Source: Bacteriovorax sp. UBA1852
GTDB taxonomy: Bacteria; Bdellovibrionota; Bacteriovoracia; Bacteriovoracales; Bacteriovoracaceae
DNA: 20,841 bases
Reading direction: 5' to 3'
Assembly (NCBI GenBank): GCA_002338505.1
Contig: DDIK01000068.1
Coordinates: forward strand, 1-20,841
Of the stretch, positions 7,469 through 16,093 are shown one piece after another. The position numbers and the translations under genes were made by a program. Under the pieces are notes generated by a model. It was given only the letters and a program-made list of their open reading frames with translations. It was not told the origin of the DNA and did not search any database. The stretch's first letter is position 1, and the number at the start of each line of letters is the position of its first letter.

Positions 7469-7770
7469 TCTCTCTTTCAAGTTATTTGATTGTTTCATTT
7501 GCACTATTCCTTTGCGGAATTGTGGTAATCATCGCTAGAAAAAATATCATTGCAATGTTACTTGGTATGGAGCTTATTTTGAATGCTGGAGCATTAAACT
7601 TCGCAGCATATACAAGATTTGTTAATCAGAATTTAGATGGACATGTGATGTCACTATTTATCATCATAATTGCCGCGGCTGAAGCAGCTGTCGGTTTAGC
7701 TATTGTGATTAGATTTTTTCAAATAAAAGAATCTATTCATATTGATGATGCGGTAGAACTTCAAAGTTAA
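7465..7770 (+). CDS. nuoK: NADH-quinone oxidoreductase subunit K (NuoK)
   Basis: 101 residues, the family's standard size, with three membrane helices. NuoK (ND4L, MrpC-like) carries two glutamates essential for proton transfer; both are present as E36 (LLGMELILNAG) and E73 (AAAEAAVGLAIV). It starts in the ATGA overlap with nuoJ and has GGAGG (7453-7457) upstream inside nuoJ. It is followed by nuoL after 21 bases. Confidence 0.98.
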   Translation: MISLSSYLIVSFALFLCGIVVIIARKNIIAMLLGMELILNAGALNFAAYTRFVNQNLDGHVMSLFIIIIAAAEAAVGLAIVIRFFQIKESIHIDDAVELQS

Positions 7771-7791
7771 GATAATTTAAAGGAAATATAA

Positions 7792-9966
7792 ATGAACTAC
7801 ACAGTATCTAGTATTGCTCCAATTGTTCTTTTACCTTTTTTCGCATTTGTGATTAACGCATTCTTAGCGAGAAAAGGTGGTAAAGCTACCGTTGCAGCTG
7901 TCTTTTTAGCATGTGCGGCGATAGCCGGCTCTTCAATTTATGCAATCAGAATTTTCAATGATTTTGTATTTGGAAATTATTCTGCAGATTACAACATACA
8001 CAAAATATTTACATGGTTTGATCTCAACGGTGGAGGCCAGACATTTACAGTAAATATGGGTGTATATATCGATAACATGACCGCTGTAATGCTCTTGATG
8101 GTTACAGTTGTTGCGACAATGATTCATATCTTTTCAACGTGGTACATGCATCATGATATGAACTACGGAAGAAATGGTAGATTCTTTGTTTATATGTCCC
8201 TTTTTACTTCTGCCATGCTTGGACTTGTTCTTTCAGATAACTTGTTCTCACTATTTATCTTTTGGGAATTAATGGGGTTCTGTTCATATTCATTAATTGG
8301 TCATTATTATGAAAAAGAAAAGACAGGTGACGCTAACGTAAAAGCTTTTATGACAACGAGAATAGGGGATGTTTTCTTCCTTTTAGGTATCGTTGCAATT
8401 TGGAATCAAATCGGATCTGTAGCATACGTAGATATTTATAGAGCAATTGCTGAAGGTATTTTTACAAACGTTGATAACAATGTCATGGGCGTAAGTCTCG
8501 CAGCATTTTCTGGTGTATGTATTTTCCTTGGAACTATCGGGAAGTCTGCACAATTTCCACTGAATGTTTGGTTACCAGATGCTATGAATGGACCGACACC
8601 ATGTTCGGCACTTATTCATGCAGCTACGATGGTTGCAGCTGGTGTATATCTATCTTTAAGAATATATCCAATTTTAGAAGCAGGTCACTTAACATACTTC
8701 GTTGCAGTGATTGGTGGAATTACAGCGCTAGGTGCAGCTACTATTGCACTAGTACAGACAGACTTTAAAGCCGTTCTTGCTTTTTCTACAATATCACAAT
8801 TAGGGTATATGGTACTTGGTGTTGGTGTAGGTTCTTATAACGCAGCTTTTATGCATTTGATTACACACGCAATCTTTAAAGCATGTCTATTTCTTGCTGC
8901 TGGTTCAGTTATTCATGGTATTCATTTGCAAGAGATGCCAAGAATGGGTGGACTTAAAAATAAAATGAAATTCACTTGGATTGCAATGTGGTGTTGTACT
9001 CTAGCTATTGCAGGTGTTCCATTCTTCTCAGGTTTTGTTTCAAAAGACAGAATCCTTGGTGATGCATTAGTTATGGCAACATATAATGCTAAGTGGTGGA
9101 TACCAACTATACTAGGATTTGCTGGTGCATTTCTCACAGCCTTTTACATGTGTAGAATGATGTTCCTTGCGTTTCATGGAACACCAAGAGATCAAGAAGC
9201 GTATGATCATTGTCATGAAGAAAAACTCTCATGGAATAGAAATATCCCGTTATTATTCCTTTCAGTGTTTACACTAGGAGTTTGGTTTGCTGGGTCTCTA
9301 ACAGGACAAGGTTTTGTGAAACTTGGAAGTAAAGACGGAAAGTATGAGTGGTTTAAAACACTTATTCAAAAGCCTAAAGTTGAAAAGTTTGTTGATTACC
9401 AAAGACAACCATGGGGATCAACAGATATTAAATCGACTCAAACCTTCCCAACAGCAAAATATGATAATACTTACGGTTTAAGTGAAGAGGCTGCTCATCA
9501 TGTACATGTTGTTCACTATTGGGGAGCAGGGCTATCTGTAATTATCGCATTTTCGGGAATTTTCCTAGCCTTTCTCATGTATATAAAAGGAAGCGTGAAT
9601 CCAGGTTGGTGGGTTAACTCTTTTAATAAATATTATAGAACTCTACAAAATGGTTATTTCATGGATCATCTCTACATAAAGGGCTTTATCCAGAAAGGTC
9701 TTCTCCCATTTAATAACCTCTTAGCGAGATTTGATATGGGCGTCTACGATAGATACGGTGTAGATGGATGGGCCGGAGTTACTAAATACATCATGGGTGT
9801 AGCGAAGTGGTTTGATAACCTCTTTGTAGATCAAATTATGGTCGATGGAACTGGTGCGAGTGTTAAGGTCTTCAATGTGATCTTAAGAACAATCCAGTCT
9901 GGAAAGATACAATTTTACATTATAATTATAGTTTTAGTTTTATTAGGATATGTTTTAGCCTTATAA
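7792..9966 (+). CDS. nuoL: NADH-quinone oxidoreductase subunit L (NuoL)
   Basis: 724 residues. NuoL is the distal antiporter-like proton pump of complex I, ending in a long lateral helix that runs along M and N. Key residues are present: E159 (FIFWELMGFCSYSLIG), K251 (GKSAQFPLNVWLPDAM) and the GPTPCSALIHAATMVAAG stretch. It is about 110 residues longer than E. coli NuoL. Much of the extra length is a hydrophilic loop at about 510-578 rich in K, Y, W and H (from GSKDGKYEW to AAHHVHVVHYWG). The C-terminal lateral-helix region (about 655-705) and the last membrane helix are intact. The ribosome-binding site is AAAGGAAA. nuoM starts ten bases after its stop. Confidence 0.97.
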   Translation: MNYTVSSIAPIVLLPFFAFVINAFLARKGGKATVAAVFLACAAIAGSSIYAIRIFNDFVFGNYSADYNIHKIFTWFDLNGGGQTFTVNMGVYIDNMTAVMLLMVTVVATMIHIFSTWYMHHDMNYGRNGRFFVYMSLFTSAMLGLVLSDNLFSLFIFWELMGFCSYSLIGHYYEKEKTGDANVKAFMTTRIGDVFFLLGIVAIWNQIGSVAYVDIYRAIAEGIFTNVDNNVMGVSLAAFSGVCIFLGTIGKSAQFPLNVWLPDAMNGPTPCSALIHAATMVAAGVYLSLRIYPILEAGHLTYFVAVIGGITALGAATIALVQTDFKAVLAFSTISQLGYMVLGVGVGSYNAAFMHLITHAIFKACLFLAAGSVIHGIHLQEMPRMGGLKNKMKFTWIAMWCCTLAIAGVPFFSGFVSKDRILGDALVMATYNAKWWIPTILGFAGAFLTAFYMCRMMFLAFHGTPRDQEAYDHCHEEKLSWNRNIPLLFLSVFTLGVWFAGSLTGQGFVKLGSKDGKYEWFKTLIQKPKVEKFVDYQRQPWGSTDIKSTQTFPTAKYDNTYGLSEEAAHHVHVVHYWGAGLSVIIAFSGIFLAFLMYIKGSVNPGWWVNSFNKYYRTLQNGYFMDHLYIKGFIQKGLLPFNNLLARFDMGVYDRYGVDGWAGVTKYIMGVAKWFDNLFVDQIMVDGTGASVKVFNVILRTIQSGKIQFYIIIIVLVLLGYVLAL

Positions 9967-9976
9967 GGAGTTACAA

Positions 9977-11509
9977 GTGAGCGGTTCATCAAGTTTATTA
10001 AGCTGGATTTTGTGGATGCCAATGATTGGTGTTCTAGGTGTATTACTTATACCAAAAGCGAAGGAAAACGCGATTAGATTTTGGGCATTGATAAATACTG
10101 CCATGACAATGATTTTGTCTGCAGTTTTATACATGAAGTTTGATAATACAATCCCAGGTATGCAATCAGCATTAGAGATAAAGAAGAGTTGGATTTCACA
10201 ATTCAATATTCATTATCACTTAGCAGTAGATGGAATCTCTTTGCCGATGATTCTTCTAACATCATTGTTGCTCTTTATTTGTATTTTAGCTTCATGGACA
10301 GTGAAGAAACAAATAAAAGGTTACTTTGCACTCTTACTTTTCCTACAGTCGACTGTTTACGGTGTATTCATGGCAATGGATTTTTTCCTATTCTATGTTT
10401 ATTGGGAAGTAATGCTTATTCCAATGTTCTTCCTTATTGGAATTTGGGGTGGAGAAAACAGAGAGTACGCAGCAGTTAAGTTCTTTCTTTATACATTCTT
10501 TGGTTCAATCCTCATGCTAGTTGGTATGGTTGCTCTGTATTTTGTAACTGGGCAAGGAGAGGATTCATTTAATATTCTAGCAATGTCAGGTGGGAAGTTT
10601 AAAGACTTAACGGTTGATCTTTTTGGCTACGCTCTACCGTTTGCTAAAGTGTTCTTTATTGCACTCTTTATAGGTTTTGCAATTAAGGTTCCAGTATTTC
10701 CTTTTCACACATGGCTGCCACATGCTCACGTTCAGGCGCCAACTGCAATTTCTGTTATTCTTGCAGGTGTTCTACTAAAAATGGGGACTTATGGTTTCTT
10801 AAGAATTGCATATCCAATTTTTCCAAGCGCCTCTGTTTATTTCTCGGATGCAATTGCTTGGTTAGGTTTAATAAATGTAATCTACGGAGCGTTCTGTGCT
10901 ATGGCGCAAACAGATGTAAAGAAGTTAGTAGCTTATTCTTCTGTTTCTCACATGGGATTTGTTATGCTTGGACTAGCTGCAATGACAGTACAAGGTATGA
11001 ACGGAGCTGTTTTACAGATGTTTAACCACGGTACTTCAACAGCAATGATGTTCTTACTTATTGGTATTCTATATGAAAGATCTCATCATAGATGGATCGT
11101 TAGACCAGATGGAACGAAAGGCTTTGGAGGTTTATATACTCAATTGCCGGTTTTCTCAATTGTCTTCATTATAGCAATGTTTGCATCAATGGGTCTTCCA
11201 GGACTATCTGGATTTATCTCTGAAGCATTAATTTTCTTAGGGATTTACGAAAGATTTACAACTATTACAGTAATAGCTGTTCTTGGTCTCTTACTAGGTG
11301 CTGCATACTTACTGTGGATGTTTAAGAGAATGTTCTTTGGTGAAGTAATTGAAGAAAATAAGTCTTATACAGATATGAATGCAAGAGAAGTTTTCTATAT
11401 GGTACCACTTTGTGTTGCTGTAATCCTTTTTGGTATTTGGCCATCGCCTCTACTAGATATGATGAAAGCTTCTGTAGGGAAATTAGTTTCTCTGCTGGCG
11501 ATGTATTAA
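9977..11509 (+). CDS. nuoM: NADH-quinone oxidoreductase subunit M (NuoM)
   Basis: 510 residues, usual size. NuoM is the middle antiporter-like proton-pumping subunit. E144 (FYVYWEVMLIPMFFLIG) and K237 (FAIKVPVFPFHTWLPHAHVQAPT) correspond to the essential E144 and K234 of E. coli NuoM. Further landmarks are SHMGFVMLG and GLPGLSGFISE. Fourteen membrane helices are expected. The start codon is GTG with AAGGAG (9965-9970) six bases upstream, which fixes the start. Confidence 0.98.
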   Translation: MSGSSSLLSWILWMPMIGVLGVLLIPKAKENAIRFWALINTAMTMILSAVLYMKFDNTIPGMQSALEIKKSWISQFNIHYHLAVDGISLPMILLTSLLLFICILASWTVKKQIKGYFALLLFLQSTVYGVFMAMDFFLFYVYWEVMLIPMFFLIGIWGGENREYAAVKFFLYTFFGSILMLVGMVALYFVTGQGEDSFNILAMSGGKFKDLTVDLFGYALPFAKVFFIALFIGFAIKVPVFPFHTWLPHAHVQAPTAISVILAGVLLKMGTYGFLRIAYPIFPSASVYFSDAIAWLGLINVIYGAFCAMAQTDVKKLVAYSSVSHMGFVMLGLAAMTVQGMNGAVLQMFNHGTSTAMMFLLIGILYERSHHRWIVRPDGTKGFGGLYTQLPVFSIVFIIAMFASMGLPGLSGFISEALIFLGIYERFTTITVIAVLGLLLGAAYLLWMFKRMFFGEVIEENKSYTDMNAREVFYMVPLCVAVILFGIWPSPLLDMMKASVGKLVSLLAMY

Positions 11510-11525
11510 TTAATTGAGGTAAAAA

Positions 11526-13001
11526 ATGGCTCTACAGTATTTAGCTAGTTTAAGTCACTACGTTCCAGAGGCAATAATGTGCCTAACGATGGTGTTCTTA
11601 ATAATGGTCGAATCTTCTTATGACAATAATCTTAAGGGAAGTGCTAAGGGGATGCTTTATTCTACAGCATATCTTGGTCTCTTGTCGGTTTTTGTTTTAC
11701 TCGTTGCTAAAATCGGTAATGAACCTGTAACGATATTTACAGGTTCTTTGGTAATAGACCCATTTAGTAATATTGCAAAAATAGTTATGGTTATTGGAAC
11801 CGCAGCGGCGATTTACTTATCAAGAGTATCAAAAGATATTTATGAAGAAGTGAAGGCTGAGTATGTCATTCTAGCAGTTGGTATTTTAATCGGTGGTCTT
11901 CTGCTTTCTTCGGCTAATAATATGCTGATTCTTTATATTGGAGTAGAAACTCTTTCTATACTTTCGTATGTTATGGCATCACTTAAAAAGAATGATGAGA
12001 GGTCTTCTGAAGCAGGTCTTAAGTATGCCCTTTATGGTGGTGTAACTTCTGGTATCATGCTCTTTGGTATGAGTCATATCTTTGGAGTTCTTGGTACGAT
12101 ACAATTTTCAGAGATTTATACTGGAATGAGTGCTATCACTAGTTCCGATGCTTTGATCCTTATGCCTGCATTCCTTATGTTCTTTGCTGGTATTGGTTAT
12201 AAGATTGCTTGTGTACCTTTTCATATGTGGTCACCAGATGTGTACGAGGGTGCACCTCTTCCTGTTACTAATTTCTTTTCAATTGTTCCAAAGGTTGCAG
12301 GGATAATAGTGATTGTTAGAGTAACAAATGTATTTTTTGCAGGTTCAGAAAATATACTCAAAGAGAGTTGGATTGTTCTTCTTATGATCATTTCTGCACT
12401 TACGATGACTGTTGGTAATGTCGCGGCGATTGGTCAAAGATCTGTGAAGAGAATGCTTGCATATTCAAGTATCTCACATGCTGGTGTGATGTTACTGGGA
12501 GTAGTAGTTATTGGAGAGATTGGTAACAGAGCTATTCTATTTTATGCTATAACATACTTGTTCATGACTACAGTAGCTTTCTATGTCACTTCTTTTGTTC
12601 AGGACCATTATGGAAATGATCATTTTGAGAGATTTAATGGACTTCTTAAGAATCACCCATTAATGGCCATTCTGATGTCGATTGTAATGTTCTCTCTTGC
12701 TGGATTACCTCCACTTTCAGGCTTTGTTGCTAAGTTTAACATCCTGTCAGCTGTAATCTCTGAGAAATACTATGTATTAGCGGCAATTGCAGGTTTTAAC
12801 TCTGTCATATCTCTTTATTACTACTTAAAAATTGTGAAGAATATGATCTTCAGAGACTCCGAAAGTGAAGAATCTGTTTCACTTTTTGATTTTAAATCAC
12901 AAGCAATTATAGCAGCATTTTCTATCCCAGTTGTAGTTCTTGGAATATTTTGGGAGCAGGTTTTAGTTATTGCAAATGGGGCTAAGCTTTTTATACAATA
13001 A
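11526..13001 (+). CDS. nuoN: NADH-quinone oxidoreductase subunit N (NuoN)
   Basis: 491 residues, usual size. NuoN is the antiporter-like subunit nearest the K/J/A/H module. E141 (YIGVETLSILSYV) and K226 (GIGYKIACVPFHMWSPDVYEGAP) mark the proton-channel sites; the SISHAGVMLLG and GLPPLSGFVAKF segments are also present. The ATG is preceded by GAGGT. It is the last recognisable complex I gene. Its TAA (12999-13001) is followed three bases later by the GTG of the next small membrane-protein gene, and 52 bases later by a GC-rich hairpin. Confidence 0.98.
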   Translation: MALQYLASLSHYVPEAIMCLTMVFLIMVESSYDNNLKGSAKGMLYSTAYLGLLSVFVLLVAKIGNEPVTIFTGSLVIDPFSNIAKIVMVIGTAAAIYLSRVSKDIYEEVKAEYVILAVGILIGGLLLSSANNMLILYIGVETLSILSYVMASLKKNDERSSEAGLKYALYGGVTSGIMLFGMSHIFGVLGTIQFSEIYTGMSAITSSDALILMPAFLMFFAGIGYKIACVPFHMWSPDVYEGAPLPVTNFFSIVPKVAGIIVIVRVTNVFFAGSENILKESWIVLLMIISALTMTVGNVAAIGQRSVKRMLAYSSISHAGVMLLGVVVIGEIGNRAILFYAITYLFMTTVAFYVTSFVQDHYGNDHFERFNGLLKNHPLMAILMSIVMFSLAGLPPLSGFVAKFNILSAVISEKYYVLAAIAGFNSVISLYYYLKIVKNMIFRDSESEESVSLFDFKSQAIIAAFSIPVVVLGIFWEQVLVIANGAKLFIQ

Positions 13002-13004
13002 GTT

Positions 13005-13331
13005 GTGAACACACTTAATTCAGCTTTACTAATATTTCTTTTATTTATTATGTCAGGGGCCTTTTTATGGCCCCTGATTTATATATTCAAACAATTTCGC
13101 TTTCAAGACAATTTGCAGCAAACAGGTGGAGATTCAGGAATAAGTTCATCGATTCTTGAGAGGATTGTTATTGTAGGAGCTTTGAATCTCTTGGTGATTG
13201 TTTCGCTCGTTTATGTTGGTTACGAAAATAAAGTTTTTCTCTCTTCGATAAATGCGGTTTTTTTGATTTTTATACAACTTAGTGTACTGCTAATTTTTTG
13301 TAGTTTTATGAAAAAGGAAGATGTTAGATGA
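13005..13331 (+). CDS. Small membrane protein, possible diverged NuoA-like (A')
   Basis: 108 residues with three likely membrane helices (about 7-28, 51-73, 80-101) and a polar loop of about 22 residues after helix 1, the same layout as NuoA. The C-terminal FMKKEDVR falls where NuoA has its basic/acidic tail. The YECG signature is absent, so similarity is by architecture and position only. The start is a GTG three bases after the nuoN stop, without a visible ribosome-binding site, which suggests reinitiation by ribosomes finishing nuoN. A GC-rich hairpin lies inside codons 17-25. The stop overlaps the next start (ATGA). It is the first of seven consecutive membrane-protein genes. The NuoA relation is an inference and the weakest of the set. 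Confidence 0.6.
   Translation: MNTLNSALLIFLLFIMSGAFLWPLIYIFKQFRFQDNLQQTGGDSGISSSILERIVIVGALNLLVIVSLVYVGYENKVFLSSINAVFLIFIQLSVLLIFCSFMKKEDVR
13053..13077 (+). terminator. GC-rich hairpin just after nuoN, possible attenuator/partial terminator
   Basis: TCAGGGGCC (13053-13061) and GGCCCCTGA (13069-13077) form a perfect 9-bp stem with a 7-base loop (TTTTTAT), followed by TTTATATATT. It is by far the most GC-rich spot in this AT-rich region. The trailing sequence is only moderately T-rich, so termination may be partial, or the stem may be an RNA-processing or stability signal. It lies within the reading frame of the small A' gene, so translation through it could oppose its folding. Confidence 0.5.
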
Positions 13332-14191
13332 GATTTGAGCAAACTCTTTCTCTGATAATTTTAATATCTTATATTTTATATGATTTAAGAAGTAGATCTT
13401 TATTTGGACTCTTTGATACGAGACTGTTGTCACAGAAGATTCGTTTATTAACGCTTTCTACATGTGTATTAAAGTTTTTTTCAATATTCGTTATAACTGT
13501 GACAATGGCGTGCTTAGTACTTCTTTTGTTTACAGATTATATGTCTGATTTTTACTTCTTGGATCTAACTACACTTCCTATCTTCTTCTCTCTATTTATC
13601 ATTTCATCCCTAGACTTATCCTTGGCCCGGGGTAAGGAAGATGTTTCTTATGAGTTGTTACTAAAGCTTTCTCAGTCATTTGTTTATAGCTTAATCTTTC
13701 TTATTATTGTCATTATTTATAACATAACTAGTCTTAAAGACCTGATAAGCATACAGAATTCTACATTTGTATTCTTCCCAAAGTGGAATGTTTTTCTGTT
13801 GGCGCCCCTTGCGTACATCTTTATTGATAATTCCCTTCTACTTCTTTTTAACAAGAAAGATGGAACAGCTGGAGAGCTTTTTTTTCAACAAATCTATGAC
13901 TTCTTTTTAAATCTTGTAATAATTGTAACTTTTTTGATTTTGTTTATGGGGGGATTCTTTAGTTTCGGTAATATTGATAAACTCATTACGCACCCTAGAC
14001 TGCTTGATTTAACTCAGTTTCTCTTAGCGTATATCAAACTGCTCATTGTCGTCTTGTTTATGAAAAGAGCAAAGGCCATATTTCCTATTTTGACGAGAAG
14101 TGAGAAGCTACAAAAGACTTTTCGCAACATAGTATTTTGTGTTCTGATCTTATTGGTTGTGCTGATTATGAAGGTGTTGACATGGATATAA
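13328..14191 (+). CDS. Multi-spanning membrane protein, diverged NuoH-like (H')
   Basis: 287 residues, about eight membrane segments. I align it over its length with the NuoH of the same window. KLSQSFVYSL matches GASQIISYEV, and SLKDLISIQ matches SFGTITEAQ. KKDGTAGELFFQQIYDF then falls on LPEAESELVSGYHTEF and is followed by a helix ending LFMGGF against LFLGGY. Near the end KRAKAIFPILTRSEKLQ matches IRWTLPRLRVDHLM (R..(x)P.L.R.[DE].L). The N-terminal GPNRVGP quinone-site loop and the ENRPPFDLPEAE signature are not conserved, so quinone chemistry is unlikely. ATG at 13328 overlaps the previous stop, with AAGGAAG upstream. These are by-eye alignments; a profile search is needed to settle the homology. 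Confidence 0.65.
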   Translation: MRFEQTLSLIILISYILYDLRSRSLFGLFDTRLLSQKIRLLTLSTCVLKFFSIFVITVTMACLVLLLFTDYMSDFYFLDLTTLPIFFSLFIISSLDLSLARGKEDVSYELLLKLSQSFVYSLIFLIIVIIYNITSLKDLISIQNSTFVFFPKWNVFLLAPLAYIFIDNSLLLLFNKKDGTAGELFFQQIYDFFLNLVIIVTFLILFMGGFFSFGNIDKLITHPRLLDLTQFLLAYIKLLIVVLFMKRAKAIFPILTRSEKLQKTFRNIVFCVLILLVVLIMKVLTWI

Positions 14192-14577
14192 AGTTATCTA
14201 AAGTTAGTCATTTTGTTACTCTTGTTACATTCGTTGTAACTATTTCTATCATAATTCTAAGTTCTTATTTATCACATGTGTTTAAAATTGTTTCACTATT
14301 TTTGATATCACTGCAGTTTGTAATTTTTTACATATCAAGATTTGATTTAAATTCGCATGGTATTACTAAAAGCTATAAAGATGTGAGAAACGTTAAGCAT
14401 ATATTGATGATTTCAGCTTTTCTTGTATTGGTAAGTCTATTTCTAATTAAGGCTTTTTTTGTTAATGGTGTTGCTCGTTTGCCTGAGATTGGTCAAAGCT
14501 TAGACCCTAAAGCATTTTTCATATTATTCATGACTGTGATTATATGTCTCATGTTTCTAAGAAAGAGGGAGGATTGA
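14182..14577 (+). CDS. Small membrane protein, possible diverged NuoJ-like (J')
   Basis: 131 residues from the ATG at 14182 (GAAGG at 14170-14174 upstream); it overlaps the end of H' by 10 bases. Four likely membrane helices are separated by a basic loop (ITKSYKDVRNVKH) and a polar loop (NGVARLPEIGQSLDPKA). The last half resembles the last half of NuoJ in layout: TTKTY/ITKSY, a helix, a polar loop with a proline, then a final helix ending in basic residues (FLRKRED against ISRPRK). The NuoJ helix-3 YAGG motif is missing. It is followed without a gap by the next start. The NuoJ relation rests mostly on position and size. Confidence 0.55.
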   Translation: MDIKLSKVSHFVTLVTFVVTISIIILSSYLSHVFKIVSLFLISLQFVIFYISRFDLNSHGITKSYKDVRNVKHILMISAFLVLVSLFLIKAFFVNGVARLPEIGQSLDPKAFFILFMTVIICLMFLRKRED

Positions 14578-14811
14578 ATGTATGAAATTGCTTTGAATAT
14601 CTCAGTAATTGTTATTATTTCAATACTAAGTCTTTTAAGAAGGGACAAGACAGACTTTCGCAGGGATCTGTTTTGCATTATGGTTCTATTTATTACACTT
14701 GCTGAAACTTTGAATGTATTTATGACCGGTAAGCAAAGTATGTTCTCACTTATTATGCTTGTATTGTTATTTATAATGATTAATGTTTTGAGCTTAAGGA
14801 AGAGAGTTTAG
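14578..14811 (+). CDS. 77-residue three-helix membrane protein, diverged NuoK-like (K')
   Basis: It has three hydrophobic helices with short loops (RRDKTDFRRD and MTGKQ). Compared with NuoK, the pattern runs in step: LFITLAETLNVF falls on ELILNAGALNF, and GKQSMFSLIMLVLLFIMINV on GHVMSLFIIIIAAAEAAVGL. Both proton-transfer glutamates of NuoK (E36, E73) are replaced by non-acidic residues in this alignment, although a glutamate occurs nearby in LAETLN. ATG directly abuts the J' stop; the ribosome-binding site is GAGGGAGGA (14565-14573). It is shorter than NuoK (101). Position between J'-like and L'-like genes supports the assignment. Confidence 0.6.
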   Translation: MYEIALNISVIVIISILSLLRRDKTDFRRDLFCIMVLFITLAETLNVFMTGKQSMFSLIMLVLLFIMINVLSLRKRV

Positions 14812-14812
14812 T

Positions 14813-16093
14813 GTGTTTATAATTTTATTATGTACATTGATTGTCTTTCTTGTTGGCTTATTTGAGCGTCAATCTTATATTAAGGGCGCAAATTTAGTAT
14901 TCGTTCTTCTTGGAACACTTGGATATTTCTTAAACTATGATGAAACATTTGTGGGTTTTGTGCAGATTCTTTGCTATCTCGCCGCTTTGATGAATATTTC
15001 CTCAGTAGATAAGAATCTTAAGTTCGTCTCATTATTTTTACCTATTATCATAATTTTTAGTCCAATTGATCTTACTGATTATAGTTTTTTACTAACTATA
15101 GTTTTGCTATCTTTAGTATTACACAAAGAGACGAGTTCTCTATATATGCTTTTAGGGTTCTTTTTGTGTGTATACTTTTATGGGCACATTGCGTTTGCTA
15201 GTTTGTTTATTGTACTTAGTTATTATTTGTTATTGTTAAAGAAAGATTTAAGTAAAGAGCTTTTGATATTTTTAGTAGTTCCTTTAGTCTCATACATTCC
15301 AGATATTACACAGAATTACGCATTTGTAATTTCTGCATTTCTCATGGCCATGACTTATTTCGCCGAGAGGACCAATTGGAATTCGAGGTACTTAATGATG
15401 TCTCTTTTTCTCTATCTTTTTTATGATTTGAAGATTTTTTGGGTCTTTATAATGATCGTTGCTATAGAACAGGTAATGTTTGAAGTTATACACAGGCTTG
15501 AGAAAAGAGAGTTAAGCTGTAGAGGCTTATTAAGACCTCAATTTTATCATCTCTCTGTTATTTATTTCTTTCTGTTTATGTTAGCAGTTGATGTGGCCTT
15601 ATTCATACCACTGTTAATTATGTATACGTTATTTGCCCTTAGAGCAATATTTAGAACGAGTAATTTAGAACTTTTAAGTTTAAAAACTTATATTATCAGC
15701 CCTGTCGTTTTAACTATAGCTTCTGGTTTTTATTATAATGCAGAGTATAGTATCTTTGGCTTTCTAAAGATTGTTGGTACAAGTCTAGTCTCATCTACTT
15801 TTGAAATGTTCGCAGTAATACTTATACCAATTACGTTGTTTATTTTTAGAAAATTTATTCCACAGACGATAGAGAATTTAGTTTTGAAGTATGAAATTAG
15901 AGGTAAGCGAAAGATTTCTAAAATAGATTTATCAAGAATTCTTAATAGTTTCACAACTCCAATCATAGAGAGTAAGAAGAATGTTAGTGTTTCACGTGGT
16001 TTACAAAATATCATGAAAAATACTGATGTTTTTATTTTGTACACTATTTGTCTTGTTGGTTGCTTTTTAATATTGAAGATGGTGCTTCTATGA
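14813..16093 (+). CDS. Multi-spanning membrane protein, diverged and shortened NuoL-like (L')
   Basis: 426 residues with 12-14 hydrophobic segments. The clearest NuoL-like feature is the end: after the penultimate helix comes a hydrophilic/amphipathic stretch of about 70 residues (336-405, rich in K, R, S, I) and one final membrane helix (about 407-426, VFILYTICLVGCFLILKM). This is the order of the lateral helix and last transmembrane helix of NuoL. GLQNIMKNTDVFILY parallels ILRTIQSGKIQFYII. The antiporter signatures (FWELMG, K in the broken helix, NVWLPDAM) are absent, so ion pumping by the usual mechanism is not expected. The start is GTG at 14813 with AAGGAAGAG upstream, one base past the K' stop. 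It is the largest of the seven genes, as nuoL is in its operon. Confidence 0.6.
   Translation: MFIILLCTLIVFLVGLFERQSYIKGANLVFVLLGTLGYFLNYDETFVGFVQILCYLAALMNISSVDKNLKFVSLFLPIIIIFSPIDLTDYSFLLTIVLLSLVLHKETSSLYMLLGFFLCVYFYGHIAFASLFIVLSYYLLLLKKDLSKELLIFLVVPLVSYIPDITQNYAFVISAFLMAMTYFAERTNWNSRYLMMSLFLYLFYDLKIFWVFIMIVAIEQVMFEVIHRLEKRELSCRGLLRPQFYHLSVIYFFLFMLAVDVALFIPLLIMYTLFALRAIFRTSNLELLSLKTYIISPVVLTIASGFYYNAEYSIFGFLKIVGTSLVSSTFEMFAVILIPITLFIFRKFIPQTIENLVLKYEIRGKRKISKIDLSRILNSFTTPIIESKKNVSVSRGLQNIMKNTDVFILYTICLVGCFLILKMVLL

Noticed and set aside
8517..8768. Cysteine- and serine-rich open frame inside nuoL
   Set aside because: It is an out-of-frame reading of a conserved nuoL segment; composition is typical of shifted frames.
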